From NCBI GenBank assembly GCA_019118665.1, contig DWYM01000045.1, positions 1 to 64,000 of the forward strand: a stretch of 64,000 nucleotides of DNA, written 5' to 3'. The stretch comes from Candidatus Mediterraneibacter intestinipullorum (GTDB lineage: Bacteria; Bacillota; Clostridia; Lachnospirales; Lachnospiraceae). Made by a program: the position numbers and the translations under genes. The notes under the pieces are model-generated. The model was not told where the DNA came from, searched no databases, and worked only from the letters and a program-made list of their open reading frames with translations. Positions 15,024 to 23,341 of the stretch are shown piece by piece. Positions within the stretch are counted from its first letter, which is position 1. Each line of letters begins with the position of its first letter.

Positions 15024-15414
15024 GAGTAATAAGCGGGAGCTGGCACTGTTGGAAAGGCAACTGGACAGGCTGTATGAGCGTCTGGAGAACGTGGAGACAG
15101 TATCCGGGAAGGTCACGAAGTCCGGGGATGATTTTCCGTACATAGAGGAGCATGTGACAGTACAGATGGCAGAACCAAAGGCGGCGACTGCAATCAAGGA
15201 CCAGATTCGGGTGAAGGAAGACCGGCAGAAGGTGCTCTGGAGCGAGATCGAGCAGGTGGAGAGCTTCATTGGTGCCCTGCCGGACGGGATTGAAAAGCGG
15301 GTACTGGAGATGGTGCATCTGGATGATATGACGCAGAGAGATGCTGCAGAGGCAATCGGGTACAGTTGCGGGAGAATCTCACAGATTATTGCGTCTCTGT
15401 GCGGAAAAGATTAA
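14995..15414 (+). CDS. Sigma-like late transcription regulator
   Basis: 139 aa. The N-terminal two thirds is a coiled, charged domain; the C-terminal 40 residues (LDDMTQRDAAEAIGYSCGRISQII) resemble sigma region 4.2, as in the RinA/ArpU/DUF1492 group that switch on phage packaging and structural genes. GTG start at 14995 with GCGGGAGGAC before it. It lies immediately before the terminase, the usual place for these activators, and a promoter (15420-15449) follows. Confidence 0.75.
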   Translation: MDRKRLNRHKSNKRELALLERQLDRLYERLENVETVSGKVTKSGDDFPYIEEHVTVQMAEPKAATAIKDQIRVKEDRQKVLWSEIEQVESFIGALPDGIEKRVLEMVHLDDMTQRDAAEAIGYSCGRISQIIASLCGKD

Positions 15415-15419
15415 ACAAA

Positions 15420-15449
15420 TTAAACTTTTACCTATGGTATACTTATAAT
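15420..15449 (+). promoter_or_regulatory. Candidate late promoter
   Basis: TTAAAC (15420-15425), 18-bp spacer, TATAAT (15444-15449), right after the sigma-like regulator and before terminase. The weak -35 fits an activator-dependent promoter. Confidence 0.5.
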
Positions 15450-15627
15450 GCGACAAGTAGATATAAGCCATCTGCTTGTTCCTCCCAAGGATTTGAATTC
15501 CCAGAGGAAGACGCCCTGCACAGCGTGTGGGGCGTTTTTATCATGCGAGCATATCATCAACGGCAGATGCTTTGTGTCCCGGTTCGACTCCGGGGTGCTC
15601 CGCTTCAAAAACAGGAAAGTGAGGTGA
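15448..15627 (+). CDS. Possible small four-cysteine protein, 59 aa
   Basis: An open frame from ATG 15448 to TGA 15627 ends 6 bp before the terminase small subunit. It encodes KTPCTACGAF, then LSCEHIINGRCF, giving four Cys in a zinc-ribbon-like spacing, and a Lys/Arg-rich end. There is no clear ribosome site and the ATG overlaps the promoter -10, so the true start may be internal or the frame may not be used. The Cys spacing is the main support. Confidence 0.35.
   Translation: MRQVDISHLLVPPKDLNSQRKTPCTACGAFLSCEHIINGRCFVSRFDSGVLRFKNRKVR
15508..15541 (+). terminator. Terminator-like hairpin before the terminase genes
   Basis: ACGCCC and GGGCGT arms with an inner CACA/TGTG stem are followed by TTTTT. 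It lies within the possible small Cys-rich frame, so it may be only a coding hairpin; if active it would attenuate late transcription from upstream. Confidence 0.4.
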
Positions 15628-15633
15628 GCCTGA

Positions 15634-16149
15634 ATGACAAAAAAACAGAAGATATTTGCGGATGAGTACCTGATCGATCTGAATGCCACTCGGGCTTACC
15701 GGGTGGCTTATCCGTCTGTGAAGAAGGATGAGACAGCCGCAGCTGCAGCAGCGAGAATGTTAAGAAATGTTAAGGTTCAGGAATATATTTCAGAACGGAT
15801 GCAGGAGCGCCAGCAGCGAACGGAAGTGACTCAGGACATGGTCGTCAAGGAATTGGCGGCTATTGCTTTTGCCAGGGCAACAGATTATGCTGCGGTTAGA
15901 GGGGGCGCGGTGTGCATTGAAGACACAGACGCTTTATCTGATGAGCAGATCCGGGCGATCGCCGGCATAAAGGAAGGTGCAAACGGTATCGAGATCAAGC
16001 TGAATGACAAGGAGAAAGCTCTGGAACTTCTCGGCCGTCATCTTGGCATGTGGAATGATAAGATAAAGGTGGACGGAGAAATTACAACAAACAATCCGTT
16101 CGAGGGATTGACAACAGAAGAGTTAAAGAAGCTGGTGCGTGGTGGATAG
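15634..16149 (+). CDS. terS: Terminase small subunit
   Basis: 171 aa Terminase_2 family. The opening MTKKQKIFADEYLID and ARAYRVAYP-like stretch (NATRAYRVAYP) form the DNA-recognition helix-turn-helix; the middle binds the large subunit. It recognises the phage packaging site. The 3' end overlaps the large subunit start by 11 bp. Confidence 0.93.
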   Translation: MTKKQKIFADEYLIDLNATRAYRVAYPSVKKDETAAAAAARMLRNVKVQEYISERMQERQQRTEVTQDMVVKELAAIAFARATDYAAVRGGAVCIEDTDALSDEQIRAIAGIKEGANGIEIKLNDKEKALELLGRHLGMWNDKIKVDGEITTNNPFEGLTTEELKKLVRGG

Positions 16150-17557
16150 GCAGCAGCGGATTATACAGGGGGCAAAGATTGAACTTGCAAGACGCGAGTT
16201 CTTTTTTTATTGTCAGCTAAAGGCATCAGATTTCTATAAGGACGACAGGGATTTTCTCATTGAGCTGTGTAATGGCTTGCAGGAGTTTATGGTTTCGAAT
16301 GAAGAAGTTTGCGTCGTGAACATCCCTCCCCGACATGGGAAAAGCCGTACCGCAGGGAACCTGGTCGAGTGGTGCTTGGGGCGTGATAACAGTCTGAAGA
16401 TTATGACCGGATCATATAATGAGACTCTGTCCACGATGTTTTCAAAAAACGTCCGGAACAGTATACAGGCAGAAAAAGCGGATGAAAACAAACCAGTTTT
16501 TTCGGATGTTTTCCCAGGTGTGAAGATCAAGCTCGGGGATGGCGCTATGAATCTGTGGAGCCTGGAGAATGGATACAACAACTATCTGGCGACCTCTCCG
16601 ACAGGTACGGCGACCGGTTTCGGCTGTGATCTGATGATTATTGACGATCTGATCAAATCAGCACTGGAAGCCAATAATGCGACTGTGTTGGAGAATCACT
16701 GGACATGGTTTACAGATACTATGCTGTCCCGTCTGGAAGAAGGCGGGAAAATTATAGTTATTATGACACGCTGGCACAGTCAGGATCTGGCTGGACGAGT
16801 GCTGGAGTGGTGCCAGGAAAAGAAGAAAAAGTACCGGCACATCAGTATGAAGGCGCTGCAGAACAAAGAGAAGCATGAAATGCTGTGTTCGGAGATCCTC
16901 AGTTATTCATCTTACCAGGACAAAATCAGTGCTATGGGAACTGATATTGCCAGTGCAAATTATGATCAGGAGCCAATTGACCTGAAAGGTCAGCTGTACA
17001 CATCGTTTAAGACCTATGATGATGTACCCAGAGATCAGACTGGAAAACCTCTGTTTAGTACGATACAGAACTATACAGATACAGCAGATGAGGGAGCGGA
17101 TTATCTATGCAGCATAACATACGGAGTATACAACAAAGAGGCGTATATTCTTGAGATAATCTATACACAGGAACCAATGGAAATAACAGAACCTGCGGTT
17201 GCAAAAATGTTGTACGAATACGAGGTTAATAAGTCAAAGATAGAGTCTAATAATGGCGGTAAAGGGTTTGCCCGGTCTGTTAAGAGCATTCTTGAAAATG
17301 AATATCACAGTAATAAGACATTTGTGAAATGGTTTCATCAGTCTGAAAACAAGATGGCTAGGATTCTTTCAAACAGTACCTGGGTAATGAACCATATTTA
17401 TTATCCAAAGAACTGGAAAGACCGTTGGCCAGAGTATTATAAAGCCATGATACGTTATCAGCGGGAAGGAAAGAATGCGCATGATGATGCACCGGATGCA
17501 ACAACCGGAGTTTCCGAAAATATAAGCAAAGGCGGTTTGGGAACATTCAGGAAATAG
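16139..17557 (+). CDS. terL: Terminase large subunit
   Basis: 472 aa packaging motor. N-terminal ATPase with Walker A-like PPRHGKSRT (about residue 62) and Walker B LMIIDDLI; C-terminal nuclease domain with acidic residues (DTADEG, and HDDAPDA near the end). GTG start at 16139. It cuts concatemers and drives DNA into heads through the portal encoded next. Confidence 0.95.
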   Translation: MVDRQQRIIQGAKIELARREFFFYCQLKASDFYKDDRDFLIELCNGLQEFMVSNEEVCVVNIPPRHGKSRTAGNLVEWCLGRDNSLKIMTGSYNETLSTMFSKNVRNSIQAEKADENKPVFSDVFPGVKIKLGDGAMNLWSLENGYNNYLATSPTGTATGFGCDLMIIDDLIKSALEANNATVLENHWTWFTDTMLSRLEEGGKIIVIMTRWHSQDLAGRVLEWCQEKKKKYRHISMKALQNKEKHEMLCSEILSYSSYQDKISAMGTDIASANYDQEPIDLKGQLYTSFKTYDDVPRDQTGKPLFSTIQNYTDTADEGADYLCSITYGVYNKEAYILEIIYTQEPMEITEPAVAKMLYEYEVNKSKIESNNGGKGFARSVKSILENEYHSNKTFVKWFHQSENKMARILSNSTWVMNHIYYPKNWKDRWPEYYKAMIRYQREGKNAHDDAPDATTGVSENISKGGLGTFRK

Positions 17558-17567
17558 AGGTGGCAGC

Positions 17568-19058
17568 GTGAAGATAAAAGATATCATAGACAGGTTAAGA
17601 AAAGGGGTGAAAGCAGGCATGGCTGCTGTAAAGGAGAGCAATTCCCTGACAGATACAAGGGTTGTGTACCTGATTGAAAAGTTCAAAACTTCCGGCCGGC
17701 GTGAGTTGATGCTTGAAGGAGAACGGTATTATCAGGTGGATAATGATATTAAGGACAGGCGGATTACGAAGAGTGTTAATGGAAAACGCGTGGAAGAAAG
17801 CTGGAGGGCAAATAATAAACTCGCCCATGCGACATATAAAAATCAGGTGGATGAGAAGATCGCTTACCTGCTGTCTAAGCCGGTTACATACAAGACCAGC
17901 GAAGGCGCTGGATCATCTTATGCGGATAAGATTAAAGATATACTCGGAAAGCATTTCCAGTACCAGCTGACTCAGCTTGGATATGAGGCATCAAACAAGG
18001 GGATTGGATGGCTTCAGGTGTACGTTGATGCAGAAGGAAACCTGAAAACAATGGTGATCCCGGCGGAACAGTGCATCCCGTACTGGAAAGACAAGACTCA
18101 CACTGAGCTTGATACAATGATCCGTGTCTATGACACGACGGTATGGGAATACAGTACGGAGAAAACGGTTACGAATGTTGAGGTGTGGACAGAAGACGGC
18201 GTGAACTTTTACCGGCTGGAAGGCAAACTTCTCATTTATGATTATGAAAGAAGTATGGATGCCGGCGGCCCTGTATCTCATTACAGAAACGGTGATGAAT
18301 GGCAGTCTTGGGGAATGGTACCGTTTATCCCGTTTAAGAATAATCAGATCGAGATGCCTGATATCAAATTCGTGAAGAGCCTTATTGATGGATACGATCA
18401 GGGCAGAAGCGAAGCGGCGAACTATGTGGAGGAGGTCAAGAACCTGATCTTCGTCCTAAAGGGATATGGGGGAGCAGATCTGGATGAGTTCATGCGTGAT
18501 ATCAATGAAGACCGCGCTATTAAGATCGATGATCCGGAAGAAGGCGGAGTTGATACGATTACACCGCAGATGGATATTACTGCACTGCGAGAGCATTACG
18601 AGCAGCTGAAACGCGATATCGCTGAAGCTGGACAGTCTGTGAATAAAGATCTTGATAAATTCGGCGCCGCTCCTTCCGGTGTTGCCCTGCGGTTTATGTA
18701 TTCAGGGCTGGATCTGAAGTGTAACCTGATGGAGACGGAGTTCAAGATGGGTTTTGAACGGCTTCTGTATTTTGTGGATCTGTATCTTCAGCTGACCGGA
18801 CAGGGCGACTTTGAGAAGACGGAGGTTGAGCTGGTGTTCAATCGTGATATGGCGGTTAATGAGTCTGAGCAGATTCAGAACTGTACGAACTCCCGCGGTA
18901 CAATTTCCGACAAAACGATCATTGCGCACCACCCATATGTTTCTGATGTAGAAGAGGAGATGAGACTTATTGAAGAACAAAAGCGGGCTGCAGGCCCGCC
19001 CTGGGACACCGTTCCACCCGTAAAGGATGGTGATGAAGATGGCGACGAAGAAGAATAG
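17568..19058 (+). CDS. Portal protein, SPP1 gp6-like
   Basis: 496 aa. Start GTG 17568 after AGAGGTGG. Sequence features such as KLAHATYKNQVDEKIAYLLSKP (split as KLAHATYKNQ, VDEKIAYLLSKP) and the Asp/Glu-rich C-terminus are typical of the Phage_prot_Gp6 group. Twelve or thirteen subunits form the vertex ring through which DNA passes. The gene end overlaps the head protein start. Confidence 0.92.
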   Translation: MKIKDIIDRLRKGVKAGMAAVKESNSLTDTRVVYLIEKFKTSGRRELMLEGERYYQVDNDIKDRRITKSVNGKRVEESWRANNKLAHATYKNQVDEKIAYLLSKPVTYKTSEGAGSSYADKIKDILGKHFQYQLTQLGYEASNKGIGWLQVYVDAEGNLKTMVIPAEQCIPYWKDKTHTELDTMIRVYDTTVWEYSTEKTVTNVEVWTEDGVNFYRLEGKLLIYDYERSMDAGGPVSHYRNGDEWQSWGMVPFIPFKNNQIEMPDIKFVKSLIDGYDQGRSEAANYVEEVKNLIFVLKGYGGADLDEFMRDINEDRAIKIDDPEEGGVDTITPQMDITALREHYEQLKRDIAEAGQSVNKDLDKFGAAPSGVALRFMYSGLDLKCNLMETEFKMGFERLLYFVDLYLQLTGQGDFEKTEVELVFNRDMAVNESEQIQNCTNSRGTISDKTIIAHHPYVSDVEEEMRLIEEQKRAAGPPWDTVPPVKDGDEDGDEEE

Positions 19059-20325
19059 TATATACTGGGAAAAACGGATTGCTGCCGGCACATGGAAAAC
19101 TTATAATTCTCTGGAAGAAAAGAACCGGGAACTCCTGGAGTTCTATATAGATGCTAGTGAGCAGATTAAAAAAGAACTCTATCTGATCGCTGAGAAGTAC
19201 AGCAAAGATGGGGTTCTTTCTCTTTCCGATATGCATAAGCAGAACCGTCTGACGGATCTGAACCAAAAGTTTCAGGACATTATTGAGGATCTGGGGCATA
19301 AGACGGAGAAATCTGCAAAGAGGAATATGCAGGACGGTTTCAAGGCTGTGTATGAGAATACGGCGGTTTGTATGGGGGACGAAGACTTCTCCATGCCGAA
19401 TAAGAAGTTGATGGAAAAGCTTCTTCAGGAACCGTGGCGCGGGGACAGCTTTTCTGGTCGATTGTGGAAGAATCAGAAGAAACTGGCGGTCGGACTGAAT
19501 GATCTTCTTCTTACCGGACGGCAACAGGGCAAGACGGCAACGGAGATTGCGGTCAGCCTACATAACTTTATGGGTCAGGGGTTCAACGAGTGCCATAGGC
19601 TTGTACGGACCGAGACAATGCATTATCTGAATGATGCGACTATGCAGCGTTACAAGGATGCAGGCACCAAGTATGTGCAGATCTGGGCGGCTGAGGACGA
19701 GAGGACCTGCGTTGAATGCTCGAAGTACCACGGAAAGATATACTCTATTGATAAGTGTCCTCATGTTCCGTTCCATCCGAACTGCCGCTGTACAATTGTT
19801 CCGGTTACGGATGAAAAGATGATTGTGGAGTATGAGAAAAAGAACAACATCAAGAAAGATATTGAAAAGAAAGGCGATTCTGATATAATAAATCCATCAA
19901 TAGCGAAAGCAGGAACCGGCGTGACAGTTATACGTTCTCTTGGCAATATAAAAGAAGACATTATTACAAAGGAATTCGGGCAAATTCAAACTGATGAAAT
20001 CATTGTAACTGAAGAAAGGGAAAATCATATAAAAAAGAGACATCCGGAGGACTTTGAATTATTTAAAAAATATGGAGATAAAGCAGTTACTGATCCTGAT
20101 TATATTATTCGTGATGGCAAACATGAAGGAACCGTATTTATGGTAATGAAATTGCCTAATACGAATCTTAATGTTGTTGTAAGAATAGCCCTTGAATCAG
20201 ATGGGAGCGGCTTGAAAAATTCAGTTATGACATTTTATAGAATCCGAGAGCGCAACTTGAAAAAACTGATAGAAAAAAACACTGATCTCCTCGGAAAAGA
20301 CGCAGTGCTTTACAAAAAGGAATAA
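19033..20325 (+). CDS. Minor head protein (gp7-like) fused to a PBECR-type nuclease domain
   Basis: 430 aa. The first two thirds is the SPP1 gp7 / phage head morphogenesis domain, with VRTETMHYLND and the Cys/His-rich WAAEDERTCVECSKYHGK and PNCRCTIVP end. After a Lys-rich linker (about 270-290) comes a different domain of about 120 residues with TEERENHIKKRHPEDF and VVVRIALE, the pattern of phage-encoded Barnase/EndoU/colicin/RelE-like (PBECR) nuclease domains. Head-protein fusions of this type are known; the toxin may enter the cell with the DNA. Start 19033 is chosen for AAAGG spacing; 19027 and 19039 are alternatives. Confidence 0.82.
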   Translation: MKMATKKNSIYWEKRIAAGTWKTYNSLEEKNRELLEFYIDASEQIKKELYLIAEKYSKDGVLSLSDMHKQNRLTDLNQKFQDIIEDLGHKTEKSAKRNMQDGFKAVYENTAVCMGDEDFSMPNKKLMEKLLQEPWRGDSFSGRLWKNQKKLAVGLNDLLLTGRQQGKTATEIAVSLHNFMGQGFNECHRLVRTETMHYLNDATMQRYKDAGTKYVQIWAAEDERTCVECSKYHGKIYSIDKCPHVPFHPNCRCTIVPVTDEKMIVEYEKKNNIKKDIEKKGDSDIINPSIAKAGTGVTVIRSLGNIKEDIITKEFGQIQTDEIIVTEERENHIKKRHPEDFELFKKYGDKAVTDPDYIIRDGKHEGTVFMVMKLPNTNLNVVVRIALESDGSGLKNSVMTFYRIRERNLKKLIEKNTDLLGKDAVLYKKE

Positions 20326-20337
20326 AAGAGATATAAT
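20309..20337 (+). promoter_or_regulatory. Promoter of a candidate phage RNA
   Basis: TTTACA (20309-20314), 17-bp spacer, TATAAT (20332-20337), over the last codons of the head/nuclease gene. Confidence 0.65.
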
Positions 20338-20343
20338 ATGCAT

Positions 20344-20500
20344 ACAATAAGTGGGGAGATATTTGAAGTAGAGATTGTGCTGCTACGCACCCTTGTGGTC
20401 AAAAGAAATGTGGGAAGGGGCACACCCACCAAATATCTTTCTACTTACTAAATAAAGACAATGCATACCACCAGTCAGAAATGGCAGGTGGTATTTTGTT
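20344..20500 (+). ncRNA. Candidate structured RNA in the head gene cluster
   Basis: No gene lies between 20326 and 20569. A transcript from the upstream promoter would hold a 9-bp perfect stem AGATATTTG/CAAATATCT (20357-20365 with 20430-20438), a hairpin GTGC-N6-GCAC (20377-20390), and AAGTAG (20366-20371) that can pair with CTACTT (20441-20446) beyond the main stem, which would be a pseudoknot or an alternate fold. It ends at the terminator 20465-20500. Function unknown. Confidence 0.55.
20465..20500 (+). terminator. Terminator of the candidate RNA
   Basis: ATACCACC (20465-20472) pairs with GGTGGTAT (20487-20494), 8 bp, then a T-rich tail. It shares GGTGGTATTTT with the terminators at 21060 and 21379. 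Confidence 0.75.
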
Positions 20501-20527
20501 GCCATATTTTTGTAGTAGAGGTATAAT
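20499..20527 (+). promoter_or_regulatory. Own promoter of the lipoprotein gene
   Basis: TTGCCA (20499-20504), 17-bp spacer, TATAAT (20522-20527), 42 bp before the lipoprotein start. A separate promoter inside the late operon suggests expression in the lysogen. Confidence 0.65.
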
Positions 20528-20569
20528 CAGGATGTGGTGTAATAGGCACAGGCGAGGGAGGAAATGCTT

Positions 20570-21031
20570 ATGAAAAAATTATTAAGTATGCTGTTATTGG
20601 TGAGTTTGTGCTGCGGGATGCTGTTGGGGTGTAGTGAAAAGAAACAAGATGTTACAAAGCTACCACACAACGATAAACTTAGCATATCTGACACGCAGGA
20701 CGTAATAATGAAAGAGGACAATGTCGTGGAAAACGACTCTGGTGGAACTTTGGGGTCTTATAAAAAAGATGAAAAAGTGAAGCTTGCAGATAAAGAATAT
20801 GTCGTTGGATATGAATTTGATACTGATGATGGAATAAAATGGGTTGCTTATGAATCCGATGAAGCCACTTTAGAGGAAGCGCAGGAGTATGTAGATTCTA
20901 TTTACGGGGAATTGGAAAAGACTGAATATGGTGAATATATTATTAATTGCGAAGGAAAAGTATGGATGGTTAGATGCTTAGAGAGCGCAAACCCAATAAT
21001 TTTTATAGCTAGGGATACTGCATCAGATTAA
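20570..21031 (+). CDS. Lipoprotein, probable moron
   Basis: 153 aa. A hydrophobic signal (KKLLSMLLLVSLCCG) ends in the lipobox LLGC at about Cys21; the mature part is acidic with no named domain. Start 20570 is preferred to 20564 because the GGAGG site would be only 1 nt from the latter. It has its own promoter and is fenced by terminators on both sides, does not fit head assembly, and so looks like cargo (a moron) that changes the host surface. Role unknown. Confidence 0.7.
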   Translation: MKKLLSMLLLVSLCCGMLLGCSEKKQDVTKLPHNDKLSISDTQDVIMKEDNVVENDSGGTLGSYKKDEKVKLADKEYVVGYEFDTDDGIKWVAYESDEATLEEAQEYVDSIYGELEKTEYGEYIINCEGKVWMVRCLESANPIIFIARDTASD

Positions 21032-21044
21032 AGGATGTTATATG

Positions 21045-21070
21045 CCACCTGCTTCGGCGGGTGGTATTTT
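21045..21070 (+). terminator. Terminator after the lipoprotein gene
   Basis: CCACCTGC (21045-21052), loop TTCG, GCGGGTGG (21057-21064), then TATTTT: a UUCG-capped 8-bp stem. Confidence 0.85.
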
Positions 21071-21080
21071 AAAGGTAATC

Positions 21081-21112
21081 AGAACACCTGTCTTATGATG
21101 GGTGTTCTTTTT
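21081..21112 (+). terminator. Second terminator after the lipoprotein gene
   Basis: AGAACACC (21081-21088) pairs with GGTGTTCT (21101-21108) followed by T5. Confidence 0.8.
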
Positions 21113-21143
21113 ATACTCAGAAAGCAGGAAAGGAGGAAATGCC

Positions 21144-21323
21144 ATGAAAGCAGTCTGCATCAAGAGTTATTACGATAAGCAGCTGAAAAGAAAGGTCACG
21201 GTAGGTGATGAGTTGGATCTGACTGAGAAACGGTTCAAGGAACTGTCCACAACTTCAAATGAAGCAAAGACAGCCCTTGTGAAAGCAAAGCAGGAAAAGG
21301 AGTCAGCGGCACAGAAAGGATAA
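21144..21323 (+). CDS. Small phage protein, 59 aa
   Basis: MKAVCIKSYYDKQL start at 21144 after AAAGGAGGAAATGCC. A beta-strand start, then VTVGDELDLTEKRFKEL, then a Lys/Ala-rich end. Such short proteins often occur before the scaffold gene in Firmicutes phages; role unknown. Terminators lie on both sides. Confidence 0.6.
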   Translation: MKAVCIKSYYDKQLKRKVTVGDELDLTEKRFKELSTTSNEAKTALVKAKQEKESAAQKG

Positions 21324-21375
21324 GGTGATCCTCATATCTCCCTGCTCGGGGTTACAGAGCATATAAAGCATCCGC

Positions 21376-21402
21376 AAGGGTGGTATTTTTCTACCCTTTT
21401 TT
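21376..21402 (+). terminator. Terminator before the scaffold gene
   Basis: AAGGGTGG (21376-21383) pairs with CTACCCTT (21391-21398, one G-T), then T6. It contains the third copy of GGTGGTATTTT. Late transcripts must pass it, so it may be partial. Confidence 0.7.
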
Positions 21403-21483
21403 ATGGGTTGCAGGGTATAAAGAACAACGGTACAGCCCAGCACCGGGAGAGCCGGTATAAAAATCTATGGAGGTAAGGAAAGA

Positions 21484-22083
21484 ATGGAATGGCTACAGAA
21501 AATTTTGTCAAACGCGGTTTACACGCAGGATGGGAAGTTGGATATTGAGGCGACTATGAAGAAAATCAATGAGGAGGCGCCGAAACATATCGTACCAAAG
21601 GAACAGTATAACGGGAAAGTAAGTGAACTGGATACGGCGAACAAGACGATTAAGAAGCTGGAAGAAGACGCAAAGGACAACCCGGACTTAAAGAAAGCTA
21701 TCGGCGATCATAAAAAAGAGATGGAACGCATCCAGAATGAACATGCAGAAGAAATCCGTGGTATGAGGATTGATTCTGCTATCAGCAAGGCACTGTCCGA
21801 CAAGAAAGCGAAATATCCCGAGCTTCTCTCCGGGAAATTTGACCGGGCAAAGCTCCAGGTCACGGATGATGGAAAAGTGATCGGGCTGGATGAGCAGATG
21901 AAAGAGCTCGAAAAGAGCTATAAGGACATGTTCGGACAGACTATCACTGGAAAACCGCCTGTAAACCCGGATGGAGGCGCAGGCGGTAATGTAAACACGT
22001 TTGATGCACTTGTCAAAAATGCGGATAACATGACGGCTGAAGAGGTGGCTGCCCAGTTTGAAGCTATGGCAAAACAGCAGTAA
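21484..22083 (+). CDS. Capsid scaffold protein, GP20-like
   Basis: 199 aa, mostly charged helix (KKLEEDAKDNPDLKKAIGDH, split KKLEEDAKDN and PDLKKAIGDH, about 57-77) with a Gly/Asn-rich linker (PDGGAGGN) and a final short helix, as in the Phage_GP20 scaffolds that template the capsid and then leave it. Directly before the major capsid gene. Ribosome site AGGTAAGGAAAG. Confidence 0.85.
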   Translation: MEWLQKILSNAVYTQDGKLDIEATMKKINEEAPKHIVPKEQYNGKVSELDTANKTIKKLEEDAKDNPDLKKAIGDHKKEMERIQNEHAEEIRGMRIDSAISKALSDKKAKYPELLSGKFDRAKLQVTDDGKVIGLDEQMKELEKSYKDMFGQTITGKPPVNPDGGAGGNVNTFDALVKNADNMTAEEVAAQFEAMAKQQ

Positions 22084-22103
22084 GAAAGAGAGGATGAAGA
22101 ATT

Positions 22104-22985
22104 ATGTCAGTTGATAATTTTAAACCGACACTGTGGGAAGGCGCACTGATCGCGAACTTCCATTCCGTATCAATTGCGGATGTGCTGGCAACCCCGCCGG
22201 CAGAGATCAAAGGGAACAAGGTGATCTTTAACCGTGTAGGGGCAGGAACCCTGAAAGATTACACAGGAACAGTAGATTGGGATGACATCGAAACCACGCC
22301 GGTAGAAATGACGTTCGATAAGAAAAAGTATTTTGCTTTTGCACTGGATGATGTGGACAAAGTCCAGCTGAAAGCGGACGTGATGACATCCACAACGCAG
22401 GAGCACTCAGCGCTTTTGGCAGAGCAGTATGACAAAGATTTCTTTGCAGCCCTGCTGGCAGGAACAACAATCAAGATTGGAAGCACCAGCTCTAAGAAAA
22501 AAGTTACTCCTGCAAATGCATATGACTATATTGTTGATTTGGGGACGGAGCTTTCCAAGAAGAAGGTACCGAAAGCAAACCGCTTTGTAACGGTCAATGC
22601 AGAGTACCTGGGGCTTCTGGCCAAAGACAGGCGCTTTACGCCGAACCCGACTGTACTTGCAAACGGAATTGTTCAGGGGCAGGTTATTGGAGGACTTCAG
22701 GTGATGTGTTCTGAGGAGCTCCCGGCAAATGCGATTATTGCAAATCACAAGTCCGCGATCGGCGCGGCGAAGCAGATCAACGAGATGGAGGCAATGCGGC
22801 TCCAGGGGTCATTTGCGGATGGTATCCGTGGATTGTGTGTCTACGGCGATAAAGTACTGAGGAATGATGCATCCGCAGTACTGTATTACGAAGTGGGTAC
22901 GTCTGCTGATATCGATCCGATCAACGTTAAGATCACGAACGATACGACAAACCCGGTGAACACGAAGGAAGTAGCCGCAGGCTAA
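22104..22985 (+). CDS. Major capsid protein
   Basis: 293 aa. Position right after the scaffold, size and sequence (LWEGALIANFHSVSIAD, then AEQYDKDFFAALLAG, and an E-loop-like KVIFNRVGAG) fit the HK97-fold coat protein group. Hundreds of copies form the head shell. Strong ribosome site GAGAGGATGAAG. Confidence 0.85.
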   Translation: MSVDNFKPTLWEGALIANFHSVSIADVLATPPAEIKGNKVIFNRVGAGTLKDYTGTVDWDDIETTPVEMTFDKKKYFAFALDDVDKVQLKADVMTSTTQEHSALLAEQYDKDFFAALLAGTTIKIGSTSSKKKVTPANAYDYIVDLGTELSKKKVPKANRFVTVNAEYLGLLAKDRRFTPNPTVLANGIVQGQVIGGLQVMCSEELPANAIIANHKSAIGAAKQINEMEAMRLQGSFADGIRGLCVYGDKVLRNDASAVLYYEVGTSADIDPINVKITNDTTNPVNTKEVAAG

Positions 22986-23028
22986 GAGAGTGGGAGATTA
23001 CTCCCCTCTCTTTTTGAGGTGATGAGCT

Positions 23029-23337
23029 ATGGAAAAAAAGATTTTGGAAAGCCTGCTGAAGCGACCTGGGCTTCAGGATCAGAAGAGTGTGCTTACAGAC
23101 ATGATTCAGGACAGTATAAATGACATGAGGACAATGCTGAATTATGACGATGAGGAAGAGCTCCCTGACGGTTGTATCCCAACTATAAAAGAACTGGTTC
23201 TGGTTCGTTATAACCAGGATGGCGTTGAAGGAATCTCAAGTGAATCCCAGAGCTCCGGCGGAAGCACGACGTATATGGATGCCCTGCCGGATCGGGTGAA
23301 ACGGACGGTTCGCAAGTACCGCAGACTGCCGGGGTGA
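23029..23337 (+). CDS. Head-tail connector protein (gp6/gp15-like)
   Basis: 102 aa, helical, with DSINDMRTMLNYDDEEE and a C-terminal VKRTVRKYRRLPG basic helix; adaptor proteins at this place in SPP1/HK97-type phages attach to the portal and hold packaged DNA. First of three connector-type genes. Assignment leans on gene order. Confidence 0.7.
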   Translation: MEKKILESLLKRPGLQDQKSVLTDMIQDSINDMRTMLNYDDEEELPDGCIPTIKELVLVRYNQDGVEGISSESQSSGGSTTYMDALPDRVKRTVRKYRRLPG

Positions 23338-23341
23338 TATT

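Noticed and set aside
15551-15602. tRNA-like T arm (GGTTCGACTCC) with pairing ends
   Set aside because: No D arm or anticodon arm can be drawn and the total length is too short; the bases also encode the possible Cys-rich frame.
15366-15665. 99-codon frame over the terminase leader
   Set aside because: It overlaps the regulator end and the terminase start in another frame and lacks a ribosome site.
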